DNA of 64,000 bases, taken from Natrinema halophilum (lineage in GTDB: Archaea > Halobacteriota > Halobacteria > Halobacteriales > Natrialbaceae). Where the stretch lies: positions 434,001-498,000 of the forward strand of contig NZ_CP058601.1 of the NCBI RefSeq assembly GCF_013402815.2. The letters are read 5' to 3'. The translations under genes were made by a program, and so were the position numbers. Shown piece after piece: positions 17,752 through 25,367 of this stretch (position 1 is its first letter; every line of letters begins with the position of its first letter). Under the pieces are notes generated by a model. The model did no database searches and was not told the DNA's origin. It was given only the letters and a program-made list of their open reading frames with translations.

Positions 17752-17854
17752 GAAAGTGACTCACGGGAACCATCAGTCGCATTCGAATGGGTGTTCGTCC
17801 AGTTGCGTCCAGTCGTACTTTTGTCGCTGCGATTGACTAATCGTCCGCCCGTAG

Positions 17855-18619
17855 TCACTCGTCCGCCGGCCGTTCGGTTGCTCGTCGGAGGAGCCCGAGC
17901 AGCGTGTTCGCCTCGCGTTCGGTCAGATCGGCCCGACCGAACACGCGACGTACCATCCGCATCGTCTTCTCGCGTTTTTCTTTCGGGTGATTGATTTCCT
18001 CGAGCAGCGCAGCCCACTGGTCGTAGAACCGTTCGAGAGTCGGTTCGGGTGCGCGGACGCGCTCTATGTCAGGCAACTGCGTCTCGTCTCCGAGCGTGAG
18101 CGTGCGAAGTTCGTACAAGGTAATCGTAGCGGCCTGTCCGAGATTCAAAACGGGGTAGTCGGCATTCGCGGGAATCGAGCAAATTTCGTCGATTCGGGCG
18201 AGTTCCTCGTTCGTCAATCCGACGCGCTCGCGACCGAACACGAGCGCAGTCGATGCCTCGACAGATGGCAATCGGTCGGCCAGGTCGGCCGGGGTCGTGT
18301 ACGGAAACCGAACGTGGCTGCTGTCGTCCTCGTTCGTCACTGCCGTACAGCCGACCGTATGGTAGTTCTCGACGAGGGACTCGAAACTGATCTCGTCGGC
18401 ACCGGGGAGCACGTCCTCTCGAGCGTGGCCTGCGAAGCCGTAGGCTTCGCCGTCGGGGTCGAGTTCGGGGGGATCGACCAGCAACAGTTCCTCGAAGCCG
18501 AAATTCTTCATGGCGCGAGCGATTGTCCCGACGTTTCCGGGCGACTGGGCGTCGACGACTGCAACGGCAGGCGACGTTCGATCCGTGATGTTGAGGGCGG
18601 TGGACGGTTCCTCAGTCAT
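17855..18619 (-). CDS. SpoU-family RNA 2'-O-methyltransferase, TrmJ-like
   Basis: This 254-residue protein has the SPOUT knot fold with the three SpoU motifs: motif 1 VVDAQSPGNVGTIARAMKNFG, motif 2 ALVFGRERVGLTNEE and motif 3 IPANADYPVLNLGQAATITL. The C-terminal helical extension of about 80 residues (TLERFYDQWAALLEEINH) matches TrmJ/TrmH-like enzymes. Archaeal TrmJ methylates the ribose at position 32 of tRNA. There is no TATA directly upstream; the small ORF before it overlaps its start by eight bases, suggesting a shared transcript. Confidence 0.9.
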   Translation of the reverse strand: MTEEPSTALNITDRTSPAVAVVDAQSPGNVGTIARAMKNFGFEELLLVDPPELDPDGEAYGFAGHAREDVLPGADEISFESLVENYHTVGCTAVTNEDDSSHVRFPYTTPADLADRLPSVEASTALVFGRERVGLTNEELARIDEICSIPANADYPVLNLGQAATITLYELRTLTLGDETQLPDIERVRAPEPTLERFYDQWAALLEEINHPKEKREKTMRMVRRVFGRADLTEREANTLLGLLRRATERPADE

Positions 18620-18740
18620 TGGTACTCGGTCGTCGATCCGACGGCTGGAGCGGATACGAGTGTCCGACTATTGGTTCCAGTGCTGATACGATGGCTGCTG
18701 CGAACGCTGAGAAAGACGTCGTGGCGATACGTGCGAACAT
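18612..18740 (-). CDS. Possible 42-residue small protein upstream of the TrmJ-like gene
   Basis: An ATG at 18740 opens a 42-codon frame ending at 18612, overlapping the methyltransferase start by eight bases. The product begins MFARIATTSFSAFAAAIV, a short hydrophobic helix, and ends in a polar tail. A TTTTTTGCG element at about 18767-18776 lies at leaderless distance, whereas the methyltransferase has no visible TATA of its own. The arrangement supports a coupled small ORF, but there is no recognised family. Confidence 0.35.
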   Translation of the reverse strand: MFARIATTSFSAFAAAIVSALEPIVGHSYPLQPSDRRPSTND

Positions 18741-18891
18741 ACTCTGACTGATACTCAAAACGGGAGCGCAAAAAAGAGCGCGTTCGCGACCTAGCGTATC
18801 TCGACGGCTCCTGATTTCCGACCCGATGTCCCTCGAATTCTTATTTCTCTCTCTGCGCAAGTTGAATCATTTCGATGATCGCTGCAACACT

Positions 18892-18943
18892 TTGCGAACA
18901 GTTCCAGTTAGTAGCTGCACTTGCGAACAGTTCTAGTTACTAG
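18892..18943. repeat. Imperfect 23-bp direct repeat at the origin edge
   Basis: Copies at 18892-18914 and 18921-18943 share TTGCGAACAGTTC, then one variable base, AGTTA, one variable base and TAG. They lead straight into the AT-rich block. Confidence 0.75.
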
Positions 18944-19010
18944 TTAGTATCCTAGTTGAAACTAGTAGTTGAATGTATACTAGTTATACTATACTACAGT
19001 AATGCGATTT
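18931..19010. other. AT-rich candidate DNA-unwinding element
   Basis: About 80 bases are strikingly AT-rich for this genome and built of recurring CTAGTT, ACTAGT and TATACT words. No promoter-gene pair explains it. Position beside the orc1-linked repeats suggests an unwinding element. Confidence 0.5.
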
Positions 19011-19200
19011 GAGCATGTTAGATGCGTGTGATTATCATACACGTTAATTGAGACGGATTGTCGATCGCACTGTCTCGTTAGTTGTGTTGTGTGAGGGCGT
19101 GTGGTGGATATGATCTTCGGATGTGAAGAGAGATACTGATGAAGCGATGCTGAGAGATATTTGATGGATACAACTAACTGCCGCAATAGAAATGCCGTCC

Positions 19201-19245
19201 GACACATTTGCTGTGAATAGCTGTTCGACACATTTGCTGTGAATA
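19201..19245. repeat. Perfect 19-bp direct repeat
   Basis: GACACATTTGCTGTGAATA occurs at 19201-19219 and again at 19227-19245, a 26-base period, between the AT-rich block and the first G-string repeat. Confidence 0.85.
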
Positions 19246-19281
19246 CCGGTGCCCGTCGATCGGATCGAAACGGGTGGGACA

Positions 19282-19307
19282 CGGACACACCCCCCTCGCG
19301 TTTGTAA
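19282..19307 (-). repeat. ORB-like element 1 (inverted)
   Basis: Read on the minus strand this is TTACAAACGCGAG, a G run, then TGTGTCCG. It matches element 2 in opposite orientation. Confidence 0.7.
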
Positions 19308-19432
19308 GGCTTCTCATGGACGGAGGTGGTGATGTGGAACACACCTGTATCGCGGGTGAAAAAAGTCGTCTGTGATGGGGGTACACGTCACACTACGGAC
19401 GAATAACTTCTGCCACCACCCCCTGTTCACCG

Positions 19433-19461
19433 TTACAAACGCGACGGGGGTGTGTGTCCCG
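19433..19461 (+). repeat. ORB-like element 2
   Basis: The sequence is TTACAAACGCGAC, a G run and TGTGTGTCCCG on the plus strand. The conserved core followed by a G string resembles archaeal origin recognition boxes. Confidence 0.7.
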
Positions 19462-19618
19462 TAATCATAACCGGTTTGTCGTGAACGCGGTACGTCGACG
19501 TTCGTTCTACAATCGGTATTTCGACGCCTTCGAGAGAGACTGTCCACGTAACCGGAGCGGAACGCAGACCGTGGAACCGGCTGAAGTGTGGCGATTTCTA
19601 GATTGAGACGATCCGGCT

Positions 19619-19647
19619 TTACATCCGCGACGGGGGTGTCCGTCCCG
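19619..19647 (+). repeat. ORB-like element 3
   Basis: The sequence is TTACATCCGCGAC, a G run and TGTCCGTCCCG, the same layout as element 2 with two core changes. Confidence 0.7.
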
Positions 19648-19748
19648 CTTCTCTCCATTCCTCGGCGTTAGAAGCGCGAGGGCAGCGAACCGTTACTCTC
19701 ACAGCCACGCGCCCGCGGTTCCCGACTCGAGTCGCTCTGACGGTGAAT

Positions 19749-19760
19749 TTACATCCGCGA
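19749..19760 (+). repeat. ORB-like half element at the orc1 promoter
   Basis: TTACATCCGCGA repeats the core of element 3 but lacks the G string. It ends about ten bases before the CCTTTATTCC TATA region of orc1, where bound Orc1 could repress its own gene. Confidence 0.5.
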
Positions 19761-19810
19761 TCGATCTCCACACCTTTATTCCAATCCGGTTGGTAGGGCG
19801 GGATACTGCA

Positions 19811-21037
19811 ATGTCCGCCAACGACGATCGAGACCCGCTCTTTCGGTACGACGATCCCGTCTTCGCCGACGAGCGCCTGCTCGAGATCACGCACCTTCCA
19901 GGTCCAGACCGGATCGTCGGTCGTGACGAGCAAATGCAACGGGTTGCGGACGCCCTGAATCCGGCAATTTTCGGGAGCGAGCCCAACCACTTGTTTATAT
20001 TCGGCAAGACCGGCACCGGTAAATCGCTTATCTCGCGGTCGGTTACCCAGCGGGTGATAACCGAAGCCCAGCACGACGACGTCACCGTGAAGTACGCTTT
20101 CATCGATTGCGGCGAACAGAATACGGAGGCGTCGATAGTCAAGACGATCGCTCAGATCGTCAACGTCTCGGAGACGAGCGGGGTTACGGTCCCCGACCGC
20201 GGCCTCGGAACTGGCGATTATTACAAGCGCCTTTGGCAGGCCATCGACCACTGCACTGACGTCACCATCGTTATCCTCGACGAAATCGATATGCTCGAGG
20301 ACGACGAGGTCCTCCGAAAGCTCTCTCGGGCCGGCGAAAACCGGCGTATCTCCGACTCGAGCATCGGTATCATCGGTATCTCGAACAAGATCGATTTTCC
20401 GGATCACCTTTCGGAGCGCGTGAAATCGAGCCTCTCGCGGGATGAGCTCGTCTTTTCGCCGTACGACGCCAACCAGCTCGTCGAAATCCTCGAGAAACGT
20501 CGCGACGCCTTTCACGACGGGGTGTTATCCGACGACGTCATTCCACTGACGGCCGCTCTAGCGGCCCAGGAACACGGTGACGCACGCAAAGCGATCGACA
20601 TTCTTCGTAACGCAGGTCGGATCGCAAAGAAACGAAACGACACCCGTGTGACCGCAGATCACGTCCGAGATGCAAAGGAAAAGACCGAAGCCGACCGTTT
20701 CAACGAGTTGATCGAAGGGTCACCGCAGCAAGCGAAAGCGATACTCTATTCGTTGACTCTGCTTACCGAAAACAGCTCCGAGAAGGAGTTTCCGACGAAG
20801 ATCATCTACAACCAGTACAAGGAGGTCGCTCGCCAGCTCGACTTCGACGTCCTCTCGGAACGTCGCGTCCAGGAAATCCTCCAGGAACAAAACTTCCTCA
20901 ACGTGATCCAGTCCGAGCGAGAGGGGCGCGGTCGCGGACGCGGTGCACACGCGAAACACCGCTTGCTCGAGAACCCGTCGATCGTCAAGAAGGTCCTCCT
21001 TCGTGATTCACGGCTGGCCGTCCTCGAGGACGAGTAA
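19811..21037 (+). CDS. orc1: Orc1/Cdc6 replication initiator
   Basis: This 408-residue AAA+ ATPase recognises and opens replication origins. Visible are Walker A FGKTGTGKS, Walker B VILDEIDML, sensor 1 IGIIGISNKIDFP, sensor 2 in EHGDARKAIDILRNAG and a C-terminal winged-helix region (about residues 300-405) with YNQYKEVARQLD. The ATG at 19811 follows a CTTTATT element about 33-40 bases upstream. The G-string repeats directly upstream make it the likely cognate initiator of that origin. Haloarchaea carry several paralogues; which class this is cannot be settled here. Confidence 0.95.
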   Translation: MSANDDRDPLFRYDDPVFADERLLEITHLPGPDRIVGRDEQMQRVADALNPAIFGSEPNHLFIFGKTGTGKSLISRSVTQRVITEAQHDDVTVKYAFIDCGEQNTEASIVKTIAQIVNVSETSGVTVPDRGLGTGDYYKRLWQAIDHCTDVTIVILDEIDMLEDDEVLRKLSRAGENRRISDSSIGIIGISNKIDFPDHLSERVKSSLSRDELVFSPYDANQLVEILEKRRDAFHDGVLSDDVIPLTAALAAQEHGDARKAIDILRNAGRIAKKRNDTRVTADHVRDAKEKTEADRFNELIEGSPQQAKAILYSLTLLTENSSEKEFPTKIIYNQYKEVARQLDFDVLSERRVQEILQEQNFLNVIQSEREGRGRGRGAHAKHRLLENPSIVKKVLLRDSRLAVLEDE

Positions 21038-21090
21038 GACTGGTTCGCCGGAATCGCGGGGCCTTTTTGCTTCGCCTTCACAGACGAGGT

Positions 21091-22284
21091 ATGAACAGCG
21101 TCGATGCCGCCGGCCTGGGGATCGGTGACGACTACCCGCCCCGGATTATGGGCGTGTTGAACGTCAGCGAGGAGTCCCCCTACGATCCGAGCGTCTACGA
21201 CGATCCAGGCGAGGCGGCGCGCTACGTCGACGAGGACTTGATCGGCGAAGGCGCTGACATCGTCGATATCGGCCTCGAATCGGCCAACAAGCGATTCGAT
21301 GTACTTTCCGCCGACGAAGAACTCGAACGACTTCACGTTGCACTCGAAACGATCGAGAGCGTGTCGGGGGATGCGATCTTCTCGATCGAGACGCGCTACG
21401 CTGCGGTGGCCGACGAGGCGCTCTCGCAGGGGTTCGACATGGTCAACGACATTTGCGGGTTCGCTGACCCCGCAATGCCGACCGTTTGCGAGGAGTACGA
21501 CGTTGCCGTCGCGAAGATGGCGAGTCCGCCGGACCTCGAACGGCCGGGTGCCGTCGAGGAAACCGACTGGTCATCTCGAAAGTCGCCAACGTGGGCGAGA
21601 CGTTCGGACTACGTCGACGCCGTTTTCGAAGCGCTCAAACAAAACGGACTAACGGACAAGACGATCGTCGACCCCGCTTTCGGCAGCTGGAGCGACGCGA
21701 AGACGCTCGAGGACGATCGGAACACCTTCCGTCGTCTTCGAGAATTCCGAGCGCTCGGCCAACCGATGCTCGTCTCGATCAACCGAAAGAATTTCTTGGG
21801 CGAAATAGCGGACCGCGAGACGGATAAACGGTTGCCGGTCAGTCTCGCAGCGACTTCGATGGCCATCGAGCGAGGCGCACACGTGATCAGGACCCACGAC
21901 GTGGCCGAAACGCGAGATGCGGCTCTCGTGGGTGAAGCGTTTACTGCGCGCTCGAGTGCATCCGCCGACGGAATTACGCTCTCGCAACTTGACGTCCAAT
22001 CGACGCGCGAATTCAGGTCTCAGCTTCGAGAGCGAGGTATCGATCCCGCCTTCGCTGACGAACGGCAGTCGCAATTGATAGAGATAGACAGTCTCGGTTT
22101 GGACGCGAGCGATCGATTGCGGTCGGTCGCCGCGGAACACGATACGGTCGTCCGTCGTGTGGGTGATGACCGGCTCTTACTCGTGGGTTCGACGAAAGCC
22201 GTTTCCGATATCGCAGGTCGGTTCGCCGCTGAGAGGGGGACTCTCGGTAAGCTCGGTGCGAAGCTATCAGAAGTACTGCGTTAA
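21091..22284 (+). CDS. folP: Dihydropteroate synthase family protein
   Basis: The 397-residue protein has a pterin-binding TIM barrel. Hallmarks are RIMGVLNVSEESPY near residue 20 and GADIVDIGLESAN near 55, corresponding to the DHPS motifs that bind phosphate and pterin; VNDICGF and MLVSINRKNF follow. About 100 C-terminal residues form an extra domain beyond classic DHPS length. Haloarchaea make folates, and mptE for the pterin precursor follows downstream, which supports a folate or methanopterin-like role. The start at 21091 is about 30 bases after CCTTTTTGC. Confidence 0.85.
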   Translation: MNSVDAAGLGIGDDYPPRIMGVLNVSEESPYDPSVYDDPGEAARYVDEDLIGEGADIVDIGLESANKRFDVLSADEELERLHVALETIESVSGDAIFSIETRYAAVADEALSQGFDMVNDICGFADPAMPTVCEEYDVAVAKMASPPDLERPGAVEETDWSSRKSPTWARRSDYVDAVFEALKQNGLTDKTIVDPAFGSWSDAKTLEDDRNTFRRLREFRALGQPMLVSINRKNFLGEIADRETDKRLPVSLAATSMAIERGAHVIRTHDVAETRDAALVGEAFTARSSASADGITLSQLDVQSTREFRSQLRERGIDPAFADERQSQLIEIDSLGLDASDRLRSVAAEHDTVVRRVGDDRLLLVGSTKAVSDIAGRFAAERGTLGKLGAKLSEVLR

Positions 22285-22312
22285 GAGAAAGCTTATACCG
22301 GATGCTTAGAAA

Positions 22313-22399
22313 AGAGGGAGTGGACGCCGGGCGGCCTCCCGGGTAGGGGTACTTTGGAGGCGACCCCCGGCCCACAACACGGAATTATTGCGGACCTCT
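22313..22399 (+). ncRNA. Candidate structured small RNA between folP and mptE
   Basis: A TTATA box at 22293-22297 follows the folP stop and lies about 20-25 bases before the structure. The core 22320-22375 folds into one long hairpin: GTGG with CCAC (22320-22323/22372-22375), GCCGGG with CCCGGC (22326-22331/22366-22371), CCTCC with GGAGG (22335-22339/22356-22360), and a GTA/TAC-closed GGGG loop. An outer AGAGG/CCTCT pairing (22313-22317/22395-22399) may close it. It could be a guide-type sRNA or an attenuator/terminator; I cannot assign a family. Confidence 0.4.
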
Positions 22400-22511
22400 G
22401 TCGATCAGTGACGACTACCGAGCCTCGTCGTCGTGATCGGAACCGATTGGGTGTGCCACCGCGTGACACCGAACACACAAACCGATAGCGCGACGATAAT
22501 CGACAATACAC

Positions 22512-23216
22512 ATGGAGTTCGACGAGTGGGAACCCGTCTACGAGGCAATTCTCGACGATTTCGGCTACGATCGAACCGGCGACGAACGAGGACGGGAGCG
22601 TCTCGAATCGCTTCTCGAGGAAACCTACGATCCCGCCGAACTGGCGATTCTTCGAGATGCAACCGTCGCCGTAGCGGGAGCCGGTCCGTCGCTCGAGACG
22701 GACCGAAACCTCGACCGTGTACGCGATGCCGACGTCGTCCTCGCGGCGTCGACCGCCGTGGACGTCCTCGTATCCGAGGATATCGACGTCGAGTGCATGG
22801 TGACGGACCTCGACAAGAACCCGGAAACCGTCGAACGACTCACCGACGCGGGCGTTCCGGTCGCGGTCCACGGCCATGGTGACAACCTCGACGCGATTCG
22901 GAACGTCGTCCCGAACTGCCGTCACGAGTACGTTCTGCCGACGACTCAGACCGAACCTCGCGGGATCGTCCGAAACTTTGGCGGCTTCACCGACGGTGAT
23001 CGAGCGGCGTTTCTCGCGGACCACTTCGGCGCCGCCGAACTCGTTTTCGTCGGCTGGGATTTCGACGACCCCACGGTAGACCGGACGAAGGCTCGCAAGC
23101 TCGAGTGGGCTGAACGACTCCTCTACTGGCTCGAAACGCGGCGGATGGATCACTTTTCGATACTAGACGGACGACGAGACGGGATCGTGACCGATGGAAT
23201 CCCGATCGAGTCGTGA
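22512..23216 (+). CDS. mptE: 6-hydroxymethylpterin diphosphokinase MptE-like
   Basis: This 234-residue protein matches archaeal MptE, which pyrophosphorylates 6-hydroxymethyl-7,8-dihydropterin in folate or methanopterin synthesis. Visible segments include VAVAGAGPSLETD near residue 50, VECMVTDLDKNPE near 95 and AELVFVGWDFDDPTVDR near 180, the DUF115-type fold. It follows folP on the same strand, separated by 227 bp that hold the candidate RNA. The start at 22512 gives the full conserved N-terminus MEFDEWEPVYEAIL. Confidence 0.9.
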   Translation: MEFDEWEPVYEAILDDFGYDRTGDERGRERLESLLEETYDPAELAILRDATVAVAGAGPSLETDRNLDRVRDADVVLAASTAVDVLVSEDIDVECMVTDLDKNPETVERLTDAGVPVAVHGHGDNLDAIRNVVPNCRHEYVLPTTQTEPRGIVRNFGGFTDGDRAAFLADHFGAAELVFVGWDFDDPTVDRTKARKLEWAERLLYWLETRRMDHFSILDGRRDGIVTDGIPIES

Positions 23217-23293
23217 GCGAATCCCACCGACTCGTGAACAAACCCCGATCGAGTCGCGAGTAAATCCCAACCGAATCGTCGAGGATAAATCCC
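23209..23293. repeat. Degenerate 21-22 bp tandem repeats
   Basis: Four imperfect units on the pattern GAGTCGTGAGTAAATCCCA run from the last codons of mptE into the convergent intergenic space. The units diverge at several positions, so this is an older array than the perfect 27-bp one at 17.7 kb. Confidence 0.65.
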
Positions 23294-23352
23294 ATTGGGT
23301 TACCGCGAGTGAATTGTCGTTCTCGTCACCGCTTTGCTGACTGACGGGGCGT

Positions 23353-23544
23353 TTACTTGATACGATATTTCGCGATGTCACGTGCGCCACATGCAGGACA
23401 CGCCGACTGCGTCGACTCGAGTGTCATCCCACACCGTCGACACTCTTCGATGACCGTTCCGTCGCTGCGGCGACAAAACACCGTCTCGAGCGCGTTCAGT
23501 ATCGTCGTTCGCGCGGTATCGGTTTTTCTCTCCTGACCCCTCAT
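23353..23544 (-). CDS. Small double-CxxC zinc-finger protein
   Basis: The 63-residue protein carries two zinc knuckles, CRRCG and CPACG, in its second half, plus a lone Cys in TVFCRRSDG. It belongs to the class of haloarchaeal small CPxCG-type zinc-finger proteins, many of which affect regulation or stress responses. An AATAATAAC element lies about 28 bases upstream of the ATG on the minus strand. Its partner is unknown. Confidence 0.75.
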   Translation of the reverse strand: MRGQERKTDTARTTILNALETVFCRRSDGTVIEECRRCGMTLESTQSACPACGARDIAKYRIK

Positions 23545-23672
23545 AGCCGTTCAGTTGCGAATATCACAATTCGTTATTATTCGATTACCAAGAGAATCAC
23601 GCGATCTGATAGTCCGTCAAAATCCGTTTTCGGAGGTAATCAGACCTTATAGTTCCGGTGCAGTCTCACGGT

Positions 23673-24659
23673 TTACGAGCGCGTGACGGTGAGTCCGTAC
23701 CGAACCGGATCGTTTGTAGCCCGCTCGACTCTCCCTTCGCGCTCGAGTGCCTGCAGGTGTGCTGCTGCTTCGCCAGCGCCGAACTTGACGTGGATCCCCT
23801 CGAGGTCGCCGAACAGATCGCAAGCGATGTCCCACGGCGTCGCCTGTTTTCGAGCCTCGAGCGCCTCGAACACCCGTCGGGAGCGGGCTCGATGGTGATC
23901 AAGAATTTCCGACACCCGGGCGGGTTCGACTGTGGCTCCGTGGCCGGGCAGGAGCCGCTCGGGCCGATTCGCGAGACGGTTCAACGTCGTCCGGAATGCC
24001 GCAAGCGGATCGCGATCGATCAGTCTGTCGTCGCCGCCCCGGACCGACGGCGACCCGCTCACCTCTGGTTGGAGGGTTCGAGTGTCGCTGCCTCCGACGT
24101 TCGGAGTCGTCGTCGGCAATATGGCGTCGCCGACCAGCAGGAATCCGTCCCCTGCGAAGGCAGTGTGGCCAAGCGTGTGGCCGGGCGTCGCGACGACGTC
24201 GAGCCCCGCGACGGTCTCTCCATCCCTGAGTCGTTCGACGGGCGTTCTGTCGGGAATCGCGGATACGGTGTCGTTCGCGATGACGTTCGCGACAATACGT
24301 TCTGGCACCCCGAGACGTCGCATCACCGACCCATCTCGCTCGAGGCGGCGCTCGCGCGCGCCAGCGTAGTCGCCGATCAGCGGCGCGTCGTCGGCACCCA
24401 TGGCGAGGGTCGCATCCGCTTCCTCGGCGAGTCTGGGAGCGAGGCCTGCGTGATCGGCGTGCCAGTGCGTGACGAGAACGTACTCGATATCGAGGCGGTC
24501 GACGTCGGCCCGGTCGAGTCCATTCTGTAACGTGTGCCAGGCGTGGTCAGTCGGCGGACCGGGATCAACGATAACACGGTCGTCGACGAGGTACGCACTG
24601 TTGGCTCCCTCCGGCACATCCCCGCCGATGGCGATCCGCGAAACGGTCTCGACAGTCAT
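23673..24659 (-). CDS. MBL-fold metallohydrolase, LACTB2-like
   Basis: This 328-residue protein has the metallo-beta-lactamase fold. Metal ligands are visible in THWHADHAG (about residue 66), TPGHTLGHTAF (about 160) and the later Asp in LLVGDAILPTT, with LLPGHGATV near 240. The C-terminal 80 residues form a winged-helix-like domain (HHRARSRRVFEALE, then WDIACDLFG) as in LACTB2-type hydrolases. The substrate may be a thioester or an RNA. The ATG at 24659 follows GCATAAGG at leaderless distance; an extension to 24737 is not supported. Confidence 0.85.
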   Translation of the reverse strand: MTVETVSRIAIGGDVPEGANSAYLVDDRVIVDPGPPTDHAWHTLQNGLDRADVDRLDIEYVLVTHWHADHAGLAPRLAEEADATLAMGADDAPLIGDYAGARERRLERDGSVMRRLGVPERIVANVIANDTVSAIPDRTPVERLRDGETVAGLDVVATPGHTLGHTAFAGDGFLLVGDAILPTTTPNVGGSDTRTLQPEVSGSPSVRGGDDRLIDRDPLAAFRTTLNRLANRPERLLPGHGATVEPARVSEILDHHRARSRRVFEALEARKQATPWDIACDLFGDLEGIHVKFGAGEAAAHLQALEREGRVERATNDPVRYGLTVTRS

Positions 24660-24769
24660 CGGTCGTCTTTCTCGCTCGTGATGCCTTATGCGTCCCGCTC
24701 GGCCGCCGCCGGTGGTGACCACGTCGGATCTCGCCACGGTTTCTCGGTTGTCTGGTAATAACAGTTAAG

Positions 24770-25228
24770 ATGAACAGGTCACCAGGATACGACGTGGATC
24801 AACGAATCATCGTCACGACGCCATTTCTCATCTATCTGGCGCTCTGTGGATTGTTCGGGCTCGCCCAGTCGATGGTGGGTACGTCGTTTACGCAGGGACA
24901 ACCCGCGTTTATGGCTATCGTCGGTTTCGTCGGGCCGTCGATCGCGATCGGTCTGATCTGGGTCAGGAACTTTGCGTATGGCCCACCGGTGCTCGTCTCG
25001 ACGATGCTTACGAACGCCTGGTTCGTGACGTACTTCTTTTTCATTCACGACAATCCGGCGAACGTCTTTGCGGTTTCGGGCGACGGTGCGACGGCATATC
25101 TTTCCGCATCACTCGGTATCGTAGCGGGTTCGTTGTTCACCGCAGCCGTCGGTTGCTGGCTGTGGTACCGCACGAGTCAGGGATTCCGCTCGGCGGTCGA
25201 CCGACTCGTGGGACCATCTGAGACGTAG
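24770..25228 (+). CDS. Four-helix membrane protein of unknown function
   Basis: The 152-residue protein has four clear hydrophobic helices: about residues 14-34, 45-65, 72-93 and 110-132. Loops are short and the tail is polar. No enzyme motif is visible and the family is not recognised. It stands between divergent and codirectional genes without an obvious operon partner. Confidence 0.7.
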   Translation: MNRSPGYDVDQRIIVTTPFLIYLALCGLFGLAQSMVGTSFTQGQPAFMAIVGFVGPSIAIGLIWVRNFAYGPPVLVSTMLTNAWFVTYFFFIHDNPANVFAVSGDGATAYLSASLGIVAGSLFTAAVGCWLWYRTSQGFRSAVDRLVGPSET

Positions 25229-25367
25229 ACTCGAGATTCCGCAACTCACGTTGCCGTTTCCTCGGTCCGCTGGACCGATTCTCCGAGTCCGATTGTGCCG
25301 GGGCGGCTGCGTAATTGACTTCGCAGGTACCGTACATTCTTTCCTCACTCGGACGTCCAGTGTAACC

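Larger units (their letters stand above)
18741..19810. other. Candidate replication origin next to orc1
   Basis: This gap of about 1.07 kb has no convincing gene. It combines an AT-rich block rich in CTAGTT/ACTAGT motifs (about 18931-19010), two kinds of short direct repeats, and three long G-string repeats in both orientations plus one half copy. It ends at the orc1 promoter. Haloarchaeal origins are established to lie beside orc1/cdc6 genes and to contain origin recognition boxes around an AT-rich unwinding element, so the architecture fits. Use as an origin is inferred. Confidence 0.7.

Noticed and set aside
17611-17994. Open frame through the 27-bp repeats encoding DILLRVAFC three times
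   Set aside because: It runs antisense into the TrmJ-like gene and has no promoter or family; openness follows from the repeat.
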